From contig JACQXW010000018.1 in the NCBI GenBank assembly GCA_016208535.1, forward strand, positions 1 through 33,295: a stretch of DNA of 33,295 bases. Reading direction: 5' to 3'. This stretch comes from Candidatus Terryibacteriota bacterium. GTDB lineage: Bacteria > Patescibacteriota > Minisyncoccia > UBA9983. The translations under genes were made by a program, and so were the position numbers. Positions 22,001-30,295 of the stretch are shown piece by piece (position 1 is the first letter of the stretch; each line of letters opens with the position of its first letter). The notes under the pieces are model-generated. The model searched no databases, was not told the origin of the DNA, and saw only the letters and a program-made list of their open reading frames with translations.

Positions 22001-23752
22001 ATGCATATTACTGAGGAAAAACTTAAGGATGTTTTGGAAAAATCAGGATTGGTGGAGGAAAAAATTTTTCAGGCCGCCAAGGAGGAGTCTTTGAGAACGA
22101 GCCAGTCCATCCCCAATATTTTAATCGGCCAGGGTATTATTTCTGAAGATTATCTGGCTGAGCTTTTAGAGCCGCATTTTGGCGTTAAGATTATTGACCT
22201 TAAAAAAATTACCATTCCTTCGGAAATTCTGGAACTAATTCCTGAATCCTATGCTAAGGCAAAGGGAGTTATTCTTTTTGAAATGCGTGAAGGACCGTCC
22301 TTCGCTAAATTAGCGAAGGACGGTCCTTTGTTAAATCTTGCCAAGGTGGCCATGCTTGACCCTTTGGATTATGACACCATTGAATTTCTGCGAGCGAAAT
22401 TAAACGTTTGGGTGGAACCATATCTTACCACCTCGCAGAATTTAAAATACGGCCTAAAGCAGTATAAAAAGAAAATCGGAGCTGAATTCAATAAAATCAT
22501 CAGCGAGAGTATTGAGAAATCTTTGTCCATTGTGGGTGAGCCTGACCTTGCCAAGATGGCTGAGTCTGTGCCCATTGTCACTATTTTGGACAGCATTATG
22601 GAGCATGCTGTTTCCTTAGGCAGCTCTGACATTCATTTTGAGCCCATGGCCAAAGAGGTGTTGGTTCGTTTCAGGATTGACGGCATTATGCACGAGATTT
22701 TGAGTTTGCCCAAGATGATTGCTCCGATTTTGGTGGCCAGGGTGAAGGTTTTGGCCAATCTTTTGATAGACGAGCACCGGATGCCTCAGGACGGCAGATT
22801 TAAGTTTGAGATTGAGGATGCCAGCGTGGATATCCGGGTGAATGTGATGCCTGTTTTTCACGGCGAAAAAGTGGAGATGAGAATTTTAAAAAGTTCGGCC
22901 AGGCCCTTGACCTTGGAGGAACTGGGGCTTAATCAAAAGGCAATTGACATTGTTTATGATGAAATTAAAAAGACTCACGGAATGATTTTGGTTACCGGTC
23001 CCACTGGCCATGGCAAGACCACCACGCTTTACGCCATTCTCCATATTTTAAATACCCCAAAGGTGAACATTACCACCATTGAGGATCCCATTGAATATGA
23101 GATTTCGCGCATTAATCAGACGCAAGTAAATTCCAAGGCAGGCATTACCTTTGCCAATGGTCTGAGAAGTTTGCTTCGCCAGAATCCTGACATCATTATG
23201 GTGGGTGAGATTCGCGATAATGAAACCGTGGAGATTGCGGTGCATTCTGCCCTCACCGGCCATCTGGTTCTTTCCTCCTTGCACACCAATGACGCACCCT
23301 CGGCCCTGCCCCGGCTTTTGGATATGGGCGCTCCCTCATTTTTGCTCGCCTCCACTATTAATATGGTTATTGCCCAGCGTTTGGTCAGAAGAATCTGTTC
23401 CTCATGCATTGAATCTTATTCAATGAGCCCGGAGATAAAAAGATTGATAATGGCTCAGCTGGCTTTGAATCCGGAAATAAAAATCAATGAAAAAAATCTG
23501 CCAAAAAGATTGTTTAGGGGCAAGGGATGCAAGGTTTGCGGCAATTCCGGGTTCAGGGGCCAGGTCGGAGTTTTTGAGGCCCTCAAAGTGAGCGACGCCA
23601 TCAGGGAACTTTTGTTGAAGCAGGCGCCGGTCGGAGAGATTAAGAAACAGGCCGTCAAAGAGGGAATGCAGACAATGTTTGAAGACGGCCTGCAAAAGGT
23701 CGAGAGGGGAATCACCACCATTGAAGAAGTGCTTCGCGTGATTAGAGAATAA
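22001..23752 (+). CDS. pilB: Type IV pilus assembly ATPase PilB/GspE
   Basis: A 583-residue hexameric ATPase for pilus extension. An N-terminal MshEN-like domain (1-150) precedes the catalytic core. Walker A is GPTGHGKTTT with K339 (His replaces the usual Ser). Also seen are the Asp box (TTIEDPIEY), Walker B (DIIMVGEIRDNET), the His box (GHLVLSSLHTNDA) and zinc Cys pairs CSSC (466/469) and CKVC (510/513). Residues about 97-109 (EGPSFAKLAKDGP) are encoded by a 39-bp near-perfect palindrome inserted in frame in the N-terminal domain. pilC follows four bases after. Confidence 0.95.
   Translation: MHITEEKLKDVLEKSGLVEEKIFQAAKEESLRTSQSIPNILIGQGIISEDYLAELLEPHFGVKIIDLKKITIPSEILELIPESYAKAKGVILFEMREGPSFAKLAKDGPLLNLAKVAMLDPLDYDTIEFLRAKLNVWVEPYLTTSQNLKYGLKQYKKKIGAEFNKIISESIEKSLSIVGEPDLAKMAESVPIVTILDSIMEHAVSLGSSDIHFEPMAKEVLVRFRIDGIMHEILSLPKMIAPILVARVKVLANLLIDEHRMPQDGRFKFEIEDASVDIRVNVMPVFHGEKVEMRILKSSARPLTLEELGLNQKAIDIVYDEIKKTHGMILVTGPTGHGKTTTLYAILHILNTPKVNITTIEDPIEYEISRINQTQVNSKAGITFANGLRSLLRQNPDIIMVGEIRDNETVEIAVHSALTGHLVLSSLHTNDAPSALPRLLDMGAPSFLLASTINMVIAQRLVRRICSSCIESYSMSPEIKRLIMAQLALNPEIKINEKNLPKRLFRGKGCKVCGNSGFRGQVGVFEALKVSDAIRELLLKQAPVGEIKKQAVKEGMQTMFEDGLQKVERGITTIEEVLRVIRE
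22290..22328. repeat. 39-bp palindrome in frame within pilB
   Basis: Perfect 19-bp arms (AAGGACCGTCCTTCGCTAA and its complement) around a single A at 22309. Each arm itself contains a small palindrome (AAGGAC-C-GTCCTT), so one long hairpin or two short ones can form. The length of 39 bases is 13 whole codons. Confidence 0.9.
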
Positions 23753-23756
23753 ATCT

Positions 23757-24974
23757 ATGGCCACTTTTATTTACGAGGCAGCGAATAAAGAGGGATTTAT
23801 TGAAAAGGGCAAGTTTGAGGCTGGGAGCAAATCAGACGTTGTCCAATATCTTGAGCGGAAAAATCTCATTCCCATTCTCATTGAGGCCGAGGGAGAGGCG
23901 GGGAGGCTCAAGGGCCTCCGGCTTTCCCTTTTTGAAACCATCAGGCCGACTGACCGCATCCTTCTGGTGCGCAATCTTTCAGCCACCATCAGGGCCGGTC
24001 TGAATATTCTTGAATCTCTGGATATTTTGATTGCCGACGCGACTAAAAACATAATGAAGAAAATTTTAGGCCAGGCAAAATTCAATCTTCAAAAAGGCCA
24101 GCCCCTGTCCGCCACCTTTGTCCAGTTCAAGAAATATTTCCCTCCTGTTTTTGTCGGCTTGATTAAGGCAGGCGAGGCCTCGGGCCGGCTTGATGAGAGT
24201 CTTGATGAATTAAGCCGCTATCTCATTAAAGAATATAACTTGAAGAAAAAGATAAAATCAGCCCTGGCCTATCCGGTGATTCTTTTGATCGGGAGTATTG
24301 GCGTCATTGCCATGCTTTTGCTTTTTGTTTTGCCCAGATTGGCAAAATCATTCCAGATGAGCAAAGTGGAATTGCCTTTCATAACCAAGATTCTCATCAG
24401 CATCAGCAAAATTTTTACCTTCAGCCCGCTTTTGGATCTGGCGGCAGTTGTTGGTTTGATTTGGTTTTTTCTTTATTTCCGCAAAACCTCTTTGGGTAGG
24501 AGATTTTTTTTAAAAGCGCTCTTGAGGATTCCCGTGGCCCGCGACCTTGTCAAAAAAGTGGCTCTGGTGAGGTTTAGCAGGACTTTCGGAGGATTGCTGG
24601 CCAGCGGCATCACCGTCATTGAGGCGCTTGATATTTCGGCTGAGGCTGTGAGCAACGAAACTTACAAAAAAATAATTCTGGATTCAAGAGAGCAGGTCAA
24701 GGCCGGCATTCCTCTTTCCAGAATTTTTAAAAATTATCCCGATTTTTTCCCCCATCTTTTGCTCAACATGATGAACGTGGGCGAGAGGACCGGCACCTTG
24801 GAGCACATTCTGAAAACTTTTTCCGATTTTTACGAGGAAGAGGTGGATAATATCTTGAAAGATCTGACCACTTTTCTTGAACCGATTCTGCTTTTATTTA
24901 TGGGTCTGGTTATTGGCACCATTGCCCTTTCCATCCTCTTGCCGATTTACAACTTGGTGGGGAAATTTGTTTGA
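23757..24974 (+). CDS. pilC: Type IV pilus inner-membrane platform protein PilC/GspF
   Basis: A 405-residue PilC with the start ATFIYEAANKEGFIEKGKFE. It has two repeated cytoplasmic T2SF domains (about 65-190, FFPPVFVGLIKAGEASGRLDE; and about 265-390, FFPHLLLNMMNVGERTGTLE) and membrane segments near 170-195, 215-240 and 375-400. It connects the PilB motor with the growing pilus. No insertion or damage is seen. Confidence 0.95.
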   Translation: MATFIYEAANKEGFIEKGKFEAGSKSDVVQYLERKNLIPILIEAEGEAGRLKGLRLSLFETIRPTDRILLVRNLSATIRAGLNILESLDILIADATKNIMKKILGQAKFNLQKGQPLSATFVQFKKYFPPVFVGLIKAGEASGRLDESLDELSRYLIKEYNLKKKIKSALAYPVILLIGSIGVIAMLLLFVLPRLAKSFQMSKVELPFITKILISISKIFTFSPLLDLAAVVGLIWFFLYFRKTSLGRRFFLKALLRIPVARDLVKKVALVRFSRTFGGLLASGITVIEALDISAEAVSNETYKKIILDSREQVKAGIPLSRIFKNYPDFFPHLLLNMMNVGERTGTLEHILKTFSDFYEEEVDNILKDLTTFLEPILLLFMGLVIGTIALSILLPIYNLVGKFV

Positions 24975-24976
24975 AT

Positions 24977-25429
24977 ATGAGAGGATTCAGTCTTTTGGAA
25001 ATTATCATTGTCGTCGGCATTCTTGGTGTCTTAGCCGGCATTGGCTCAGGATTTTATTTTAATTACGCAAAGGAAAGGGAGTTGGAGATAAGCGCCAAAA
25101 ATATCATCTTTGATTTAAAACAGGCGCAGACCAAGGCCATGTCTGGCGAAGAGAGCCGCAAATGGGGCGCGCATTTTGTAAATGACAACGAAGATTATTA
25201 TGAGATTTTTTCCACACCAACGGATTATAATGATGTTTCCAAAACCATAGAGACAACATTATATTTATCAGGTACTATTTTTTTTACTGCTCCGCCAACC
25301 AGCGCCTCTTCAACAATTGTTTTTGATAAAATCAGGGGCACAACAGCAGGAACTTCAACTATTACCATTTCCTCGATAATGGACAGAACAAAAACCATAA
25401 CCGTAACCGCAGGAGGAAATATATATTAG
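24977..25429 (+). CDS. Pseudopilin-like protein
   Basis: A 150-residue prepilin-like protein. The cleavage motif is MRG/FSLLEIIIVVGILGVLAG with Glu at position 5. The following domain (KNIIFDLKQAQTKAMSGEES) resembles GspH/FimT minor pilins. I chose the ATG at 24977; a TTG at 24971 overlapping the pilC stop would add only two residues. It is probably a minor pilin that primes the pilus. It converges with recA, only three bases apart. Confidence 0.88.
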   Translation: MRGFSLLEIIIVVGILGVLAGIGSGFYFNYAKERELEISAKNIIFDLKQAQTKAMSGEESRKWGAHFVNDNEDYYEIFSTPTDYNDVSKTIETTLYLSGTIFFTAPPTSASSTIVFDKIRGTTAGTSTITISSIMDRTKTITVTAGGNIY

Positions 25430-25432
25430 GAA

Positions 25433-26440
25433 CTATTTTACTGCCTCTTTGATTTTTTTCACTATCTCGTTGGTGATTTTTGGATTTTCTTTGAGAAATT
25501 GGCGGGCGGAATCATAGCCGCGGCCAAGGCTTGTTGATTCGTATGAATACGAGGCGCCGGATTTTTTGATGATGCCGTATTTTTCTCCGAGATTCAAGAT
25601 ATCGCCTTCTTTGGAAATTCCCTCATTATACAAGATATCAAATTCCGCTGTTCTAAATGGCGCAGCCACTTTATTTTTAACCACCTTTGCCTTGACCCTG
25701 TTGCCAATGACCTCCTCGCCTTTTTTAATCTGGGCCGCGCGCCTCACATCAATGCGCACTGATGCATAAAATTTCAAGGCCTTGCCTCCAGGGGTGGTTT
25801 CCGGATTGCCGAACATGATGCCGATTTGCATTCTTATCTGGTTGATAAAAATAACCACTGTTTTTGATTTTGCCACAATGGCTGTGAGTTTGCGCAGGGC
25901 CTGGGACATCAATCTTGCCTGGAGCCCGATGTGGCTGGCGCCCATTTCGCCTTCAATCTCAGCCTTTGGAGTGAGGGCCGCCACTGAATCAACAACAACA
26001 ACGTCAATTCCTCCTGAGCGTATCAAACTCTCGGTAATTTCCAAGGCCTGCTCGCCAGTGTCTGGCTGGGAGATGAGCAGATCGTTTATTTTCACTCCTA
26101 GTTTTTTTGCGTAATCAGGGTCAAGGGCGTGTTCAGCGTCCACAAATGCGCAGACCCCTCCCTTTTTTTGAGCTTCGGCAATGACGTGCAGGGCCAGAGT
26201 GGTTTTTCCCGATGATTCCGGGCCAAAAATCTCAATCACCCGTCCTCGGGGTACGCCTCCCACACCCAGGGCAAGATCCAAGGCAAGGGAGCCGGTGGGG
26301 ATTGTGTCAACATTAACTTTGGGCGCCTCGCCCAGTTTCATTATTGAGCCCTCGCCGTATTTGGTTTTAATTTCCTGAAGGGCGTTTTCCACGCCAGTAT
26401 GAGTTTTCTTTTCTTCTTTTGGTTTTGGTTTTTTAAACAT
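25433..26440 (-). CDS. recA: Recombinase RecA
   Basis: A 335-residue RecA, the strand-exchange protein of homologous recombination. Motifs: Walker [29 protein letters not shown] before it, Walker [11 protein letters not shown], the L1/L2 region ([20 protein letters not shown], then [20 protein letters not shown]) and [11 protein letters not shown]. The C-terminus is short, without the long acidic tail of E. coli RecA. The start [12 protein letters not shown] is Lys-rich. Confidence 0.97.
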   Translation of the reverse strand: MFKKPKPKEEKKTHTGVENALQEIKTKYGEGSIMKLGEAPKVNVDTIPTGSLALDLALGVGGVPRGRVIEIFGPESSGKTTLALHVIAEAQKKGGVCAFVDAEHALDPDYAKKLGVKINDLLISQPDTGEQALEITESLIRSGGIDVVVVDSVAALTPKAEIEGEMGASHIGLQARLMSQALRKLTAIVAKSKTVVIFINQIRMQIGIMFGNPETTPGGKALKFYASVRIDVRRAAQIKKGEEVIGNRVKAKVVKNKVAAPFRTAEFDILYNEGISKEGDILNLGEKYGIIKKSGASYSYESTSLGRGYDSARQFLKENPKITNEIVKKIKEAVK

Positions 26441-26469
26441 ATATTAATTTAATATTTCTATTTAAATAA

Positions 26470-26691
26470 TTAACGTAATTTTAAAAATTCTTCAGGTCCC
26501 AATCCTGCCTGTTTGACAATACTTATCAAAAGACCGCGTTTCATATCTTTTTTATGAATCGGAATAGGAATAATTTTTCTTGATTCTTTGTTTACCAAAA
26601 TTAGATGACTGCCAGTTTTTCTTGTCTCTGTAAACCCGATCTTTTTCAAAATTCTTACAACCTCTCGGGGTTTTAATGTCGGCAATCTCAT
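26470..26691 (-). CDS. hicA: HicA-family mRNA interferase toxin
   Basis: A 73-residue HicA with the dsRBD-like fold: PTLKPREVVRILKKIGFTET, then TGSHLIL with the catalytic H29 in the GSH motif, then IPIPIHKKDMKRGLLISIVKQAGL. The frame is open 20 codons further upstream over hicB, but the ATG at 26691 gives the family start MRLPTLKP. HicA cleaves mRNA and is blocked by HicB, whose gene ends seven bases upstream. Confidence 0.9.
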   Translation of the reverse strand: MRLPTLKPREVVRILKKIGFTETRKTGSHLILVNKESRKIIPIPIHKKDMKRGLLISIVKQAGLGPEEFLKLR

Positions 26692-26698
26692 AAATATT

Positions 26699-26956
26699 TT
26701 AACAAGAAATAATTGCGGGAATTCTGGAAATGATTGTTTTTTCTGATTCAAATGGGATTTCCTGTTTCAAATCTTTAAGTGCTTTCAAATATCCTTTGAT
26801 GGCGTCACGTGCCATTTCTCGCGCTTCCTCAAAAGTTTCTCCTTGTGTGGCGCAACCCGGAAGCGCCGGAATGTAAACAACATAACCACCCTCTTTTGCC
26901 GGCTCAAAAACCGCAGTAAAATTATGCACTTCTTGTTTTATATTTTTCTTTACCAT
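26699..26956 (-). CDS. hicB: HicB-family antitoxin
   Basis: An 85-residue HicB with the partial RNase-H fold (FTAVFEPAKEGGYVVYIPAL, PGCATQGETFEEAREMARDA, IKGYLKAL). It lacks an obvious C-terminal DNA-binding helix, so it is the short form. In this pair the antitoxin comes first, as expected when HicB precedes HicA. It is the second toxin-antitoxin pair in the window. Confidence 0.9.
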   Translation of the reverse strand: MVKKNIKQEVHNFTAVFEPAKEGGYVVYIPALPGCATQGETFEEAREMARDAIKGYLKALKDLKQEIPFESEKTIISRIPAIISC

Positions 26957-27014
26957 ATGTCTTAATTCTAAATTAACTCATTTCAATTATCAAGTTTTTC
27001 TTTAATGATATCAC

Positions 27015-27605
27015 TTATTTTTTTAATCGTCGATAAACTTTGTACTTATCCCGAATTACATTCCCGTTTTTATCAAAAACAAAAAGCATTCTAAGCTCAT
27101 CAAGCCCTAAATTATGTTTACGTTTATATGTTGCATATTCATCTAAAGACAACTCTCCTACAAATTCTGCATTTCCTTCTTTAATATCTCGATCAAAATT
27201 TTCCGCCTTCTTGGATTCAACCGCCTGAAATGTTCCTCTGTAATATTCATCTGACTTCTTGGCGATCTCGTCAATTTTTTCCTTACTATTTTTAATAGCT
27301 TCCATGTCCATTCGATACACTTTATATCTTAAAATAGTTCTGCCGTCCGCTTCAAAAATCGGTGAGGTTGTTAATGGAATTGGGTGTTGTTCAACAAACG
27401 CATCGAGTTCTTCGCCTGTCATTATTCCAATAGGTTCTACTGCCCCAACTTTTTCATATTCATCCAGTATTTTGTTTGTTTTTTCTTCTAGATATCTGTT
27501 TTGTAATATCTCATCTTCTAGATACCTTTCATGTGCAATTTCTTCAGGAGAGGGTTGATGAGTAGTTGTATCTTCTGGGGATGATAATGGTTTTGCAAAA
27601 GACAT
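27015..27605 (-). CDS. Hypothetical charged soluble protein
   Basis: A 196-residue protein that I do not recognise. Residues 1-60 are acidic and helical with a repeat-like EEIAHERYLEDEILQNRYLE stretch. Residues 60-100 (GIMTGEELDAFVEQHPIPLT) and 155-196 (SLDEYATYKRKHNLGLDELR, then FDKNGNVIRDKYKVYRRL) look folded. There are no signal peptide, membrane segments or Cys. It stands alone with gaps of about 60-80 bases on each side. Confidence 0.65.
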   Translation of the reverse strand: MSFAKPLSSPEDTTTHQPSPEEIAHERYLEDEILQNRYLEEKTNKILDEYEKVGAVEPIGIMTGEELDAFVEQHPIPLTTSPIFEADGRTILRYKVYRMDMEAIKNSKEKIDEIAKKSDEYYRGTFQAVESKKAENFDRDIKEGNAEFVGELSLDEYATYKRKHNLGLDELRMLFVFDKNGNVIRDKYKVYRRLKK

Positions 27606-27686
27606 ATTTTTATTAAATTTAATAAATTAACATCTTTAGAAAGCCGACCAACTTTCTTTATATATTATGATAAAAAAATTTTCTTT

Positions 27687-28025
27687 TTATTTTAACACCA
27701 CCTCTCTTTTTAATCTTATTTCCCTGTTAAATTTATCTTTTGCCGACACTTCTATTATATTGTATCCCCTTGCCAGGAGCAAATTTTCTTTGAATACTCC
27801 GTTTCTGTCGGTAAAAATCTGCCGGCCGTTGAGATAGAGAAGGCTGACATTTTTTGCCGCACCCTTGATTTCCAAATATGAATTTGAAACTGTCTGGCCA
27901 TTAACAGGGCTTTCAATGATGATTTTCGGCCCCCCTAAAAAATCTTTTGATTTATAGAGGCCGTAAGCCGCAAATCCAACCACAAGAATAATAATGAATC
28001 CAACTTTAAAAACTGATCTTGTCAT
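27687..28025 (-). CDS. Small anchored protein with an Ig-like domain
   Basis: A 112-residue protein with a start at MTRSVFKVG. Residues 7-28 are a membrane anchor (GFIIILVVGFAAYGLY). Residues 38-112 (IIIESPVNGQTVSNSYLEIK, LYLNGRQIFTDRNGVF, YNIIEVSAKDKFNRE) form one bacterial Ig-like domain of the glucodextranase-B type found on surface proteins. The start overlaps the end of ftsK by 20 bases, so they are likely co-transcribed. An earlier start at 28052 would overlap ftsK further. Confidence 0.75.
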   Translation of the reverse strand: MTRSVFKVGFIIILVVGFAAYGLYKSKDFLGGPKIIIESPVNGQTVSNSYLEIKGAAKNVSLLYLNGRQIFTDRNGVFKENLLLARGYNIIEVSAKDKFNREIRLKREVVLK

Positions 28026-30129
28026 CGTCTTCTTTATTATTATCATCAACAATATTTTTTATCAGCACCTCGCGCGGTTTGGCGCCTTCGCCCGGTCCCA
28101 CCACGCCGCGCTCCTCCAAAATATCCAACAGCCGCGCCGCCCGCGCGTAGCCAATGCTGAATCGCCTTTGAAAATACGAGGCCGAGGCCTTGCCGGTTTT
28201 AATGACCAGTTCCCGCGCCTCCTCATAAAGTTCGTCTTCTCTTTCGTTTTCTTCCTCAAAATTAACCCCGTTAGAAGTCCGATCTGCTAAAGGTAGATCG
28301 GCATCTGCCAAAGGCAGATTACTTCTAACGGGGTATTGTTCAGCCAGATGTTTAACCACTTTTTTAATTTCTTTTTCCGAGATATGAGGGCCCTGGAGCC
28401 TTCGCGGCTTTGCCGTGTCTCCCGCCAAATAAAGCATATCTCCGTTTCCCAAAAGTTTTTCCGCTCCAGCCATATCCAGGATGGTGCGGGAATCAACCTG
28501 GGAGGCGACCTGGAGAGCGACTCTGTTGGTGATGTTTGCCTTGATCAGGCCGGTGATAACTTCAACCGAAGGCCGCTGGGTGGAAACCATAAGATGGATA
28601 CCCACTGCCCGGGACATTTGCGCCAGGCGGACGATTGAGGCCTCCATTTCCCGGGGATAGGTTGCCATAAGGTCAGCCAGTTCATCAATGATAATTATTA
28701 GATAGGGCATTGAATTAAAGTCGCCATGTTTTTCGTGATAGGCGGCAATATCTCGCACTCCGGCCTTGAGCAGTTCTTCATATCTTCTTTCCATTTCCCT
28801 GCAGGCCCATTTTAAGGTGAGAATGGATTTTTTGGCGTCAGTGATAACCGGAGCGAGAAGATGCGGGATTTTATTGTAAACCGTGAGTTCCACACGCTTG
28901 GGGTCAATGAGAATGAAGCGCAGGGATTCCGGCGAATTATGATAAAGAAGACTGATGATGAAGGAATGGATGAGGATTGATTTGCCTGTGCCTGTGGCTC
29001 CGGCAATCAAAAGATGGGGCATTTTTGCCAAATTGGCAAAGACCGCCTTTCCGGTGACATCCTTGCCCATGGCAATCAAAAGATGTTTGCTTGATTTTTG
29101 AAAAGCTTCCTCTGAGAGAAGGCTGGCAAGCCCGATGAGGGTTTTAGTGGTGTTTGGTATTTCAATCCCCACCAGGGATTTTCCCGGAATGGGGGCCTCG
29201 ATTCTCAGAGGATAGGCGGCCAAGGCCAAGGAGAGATCGTTTTGCAAGGCAATAATGCGGGAAAGTTTTATGCCCTCAGCCGGCTTCAGGGTGTATTGGG
29301 TTACAGAGGGGCCGATATTGATTTCACTCATTTCCACCTCAATGCCGAAATTCTGAAGGGTTCTTTTGATGACATTGGCGTTTGCCTTAATGTCTCCGCT
29401 TGATGGTTTTCCTTTGTCGCTCTCCAGCAAATCCAGAGGTGGGGGAGTGAAGTCTTGCCTCGCCGCTGAGCCCGCCTCAACAACGGACTTGGGAGCGATT
29501 ATTTCTTTTATTTTTGCTGACAAAGGTATGACGCTTTTTGCCTTTGCCTCTGTTGTTTCTATCGGTGTTTCTACAGGTTCTTCTTTAATTTCTTTTTGTT
29601 TCTCTTTTTGTCCCTCTTCTTTTTCCTTCTTTTTTATTTTAATTGAGATCGGCATGTCAAACATTATCAAAAAGGAGATTACAAACAAGGCGGCCAAAAT
29701 TATCAAACTTACCCAAAAATCAAAAAGTTTCAGCAGGGGCCAGGAGACAAGGTATCCTAAATAACCGCATGTTTTTTCTCCAAAAATAATATCTGTTGCT
29801 CCCAAACTGCTGATTAAAAATAATGCGCTTCCTATCAAGGTATGGCTGAGCAGTTTTGGCCTAAAGGATGAGATTAGGGAAACAGTGGCGATAAAAAAAA
29901 CAACGGGCACCAGAAAAAATCCCGCGCCAAAAAGTTTTTCCAAAATTTTATAGGCCGAGTTGCCAATGACTCCGGCCTTGCCAAAGGCAGCTAAGGAAAA
30001 AAATAAACCAAGGACAAAGGAGATGATGGCAAAAATAGAACGCCTGGTTTGTTCTTGTAGCGCCTGATGCCATTTTTCAGCAGGTTCTTTTTTTGGGCGA
30101 TTAGCAGTTTTATTTTTTTTTTGAACCAT
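28006..30129 (-). CDS. ftsK: DNA translocase FtsK/SpoIIIE
   Basis: A 707-residue DNA pump for chromosome segregation at division. Residues 30-165 hold four membrane helices; 165-250 are a charged linker; 250-360 are the alpha domain (GPSVTQYTLKPAEGIKLSRI, RIEAPIPGKSLVGIEIPN). Walker A GATGTGKS is near residue 375 and Walker B is LIIIIDELADLM. The C-terminal gamma winged helix is at about 640-695 (YEEARELVIKTGKASASYFQ). Between motor and gamma domain, residues about 599-622 (PVRSNLPLADADLPLADR onward) are encoded by an in-frame palindromic element. Confidence 0.95.
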   Translation of the reverse strand: MVQKKNKTANRPKKEPAEKWHQALQEQTRRSIFAIISFVLGLFFSLAAFGKAGVIGNSAYKILEKLFGAGFFLVPVVFFIATVSLISSFRPKLLSHTLIGSALFLISSLGATDIIFGEKTCGYLGYLVSWPLLKLFDFWVSLIILAALFVISFLIMFDMPISIKIKKKEKEEGQKEKQKEIKEEPVETPIETTEAKAKSVIPLSAKIKEIIAPKSVVEAGSAARQDFTPPPLDLLESDKGKPSSGDIKANANVIKRTLQNFGIEVEMSEINIGPSVTQYTLKPAEGIKLSRIIALQNDLSLALAAYPLRIEAPIPGKSLVGIEIPNTTKTLIGLASLLSEEAFQKSSKHLLIAMGKDVTGKAVFANLAKMPHLLIAGATGTGKSILIHSFIISLLYHNSPESLRFILIDPKRVELTVYNKIPHLLAPVITDAKKSILTLKWACREMERRYEELLKAGVRDIAAYHEKHGDFNSMPYLIIIIDELADLMATYPREMEASIVRLAQMSRAVGIHLMVSTQRPSVEVITGLIKANITNRVALQVASQVDSRTILDMAGAEKLLGNGDMLYLAGDTAKPRRLQGPHISEKEIKKVVKHLAEQYPVRSNLPLADADLPLADRTSNGVNFEEENEREDELYEEARELVIKTGKASASYFQRRFSIGYARAARLLDILEERGVVGPGEGAKPREVLIKNIVDDNNKEDDDKISF
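28266..28333. mobile_element. Palindromic element in frame within ftsK
   Basis: A 68-bp element with perfect 13-bp ends, CCCCGTTAGAAGT (28266-28278) and ACTTCTAACGGGG (28321-28333). Inside are two hairpins: CCGATCT/AGATCGG (28279-28301) and ATCTGCC/GGCAGAT around AAA (28303-28319). The outer stem plus two inner hairpins gives a cross-like fold. The reading frame of ftsK runs through it. Confidence 0.85.
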
Positions 30130-30137
30130 TATGGATA

Positions 30138-30165
30138 ATTATACAATGAAAAATGCAAATATCAA
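30138..30165 (-). promoter_or_regulatory. Promoter of ftsK
   Basis: On the reverse strand, TTGATA (30165-30160), a 16-base spacer and TATAAT (30143-30138). The predicted start is at about 30131, two bases before the ftsK ATG, so the message is nearly leaderless. Confidence 0.55.
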
Positions 30166-30259
30166 AATGCAAAATGACAGATTAAAATTTAAAAATGTAA
30201 TTTAATTTTAACATTTTGAATTGTCATTTTGATTTTTACATTTTGATTTTTGATTTGAC
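30150..30259. repeat. Heptad-period inverted array between ftsK and the wHTH gene
   Basis: The left half has a 7-base period of AAATGCA type. The right half (from about 30209) has the complementary units CATTTTG and ATTTTTG. The halves form an imperfect inverted repeat of about 45 bases each. The ftsK promoter lies at its left edge. Confidence 0.7.
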
Positions 30260-30282
30260 TTAATTTTAATGTCCATTAAAAT
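30255..30282 (+). promoter_or_regulatory. Probable promoter of the winged-helix gene
   Basis: TTGACT (30255-30260), a 16-base spacer and TAAAAT (30277-30282). The expected start is at about 30289, which is the ATG, so the message is leaderless. Confidence 0.45.
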
Positions 30283-30295
30283 ATTGTAATGGACA
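30270..30295. promoter_or_regulatory. Inverted repeat over promoter and start codon, possible operator
   Basis: TGTCCATTA (30270-30278) and TAATGGACA (30287-30295) are perfect 9-bp arms eight bases apart, covering the -10 box and the ATG. TAATGGACA occurs again at 30308-30316. The gene encodes a winged helix, so self-repression is plausible. Confidence 0.5.

Noticed and set aside
26692-26751. Longer N-terminus for hicA
   Set aside because: The extra 20 codons overlap the end of hicB and are not HicA-like; MRLPTLKP at 26691 is typical.
27637-27658. Terminator hairpin after the small Ig-like gene
   Set aside because: AGAAAG/CTTTCT can pair, but the stem is short and no convincing U-run follows, so it was not listed.
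28062-28259. Reverse-strand alternative frame under the ftsK C-terminus
   Set aside because: It is a shadow of the well-supported ftsK gamma domain.
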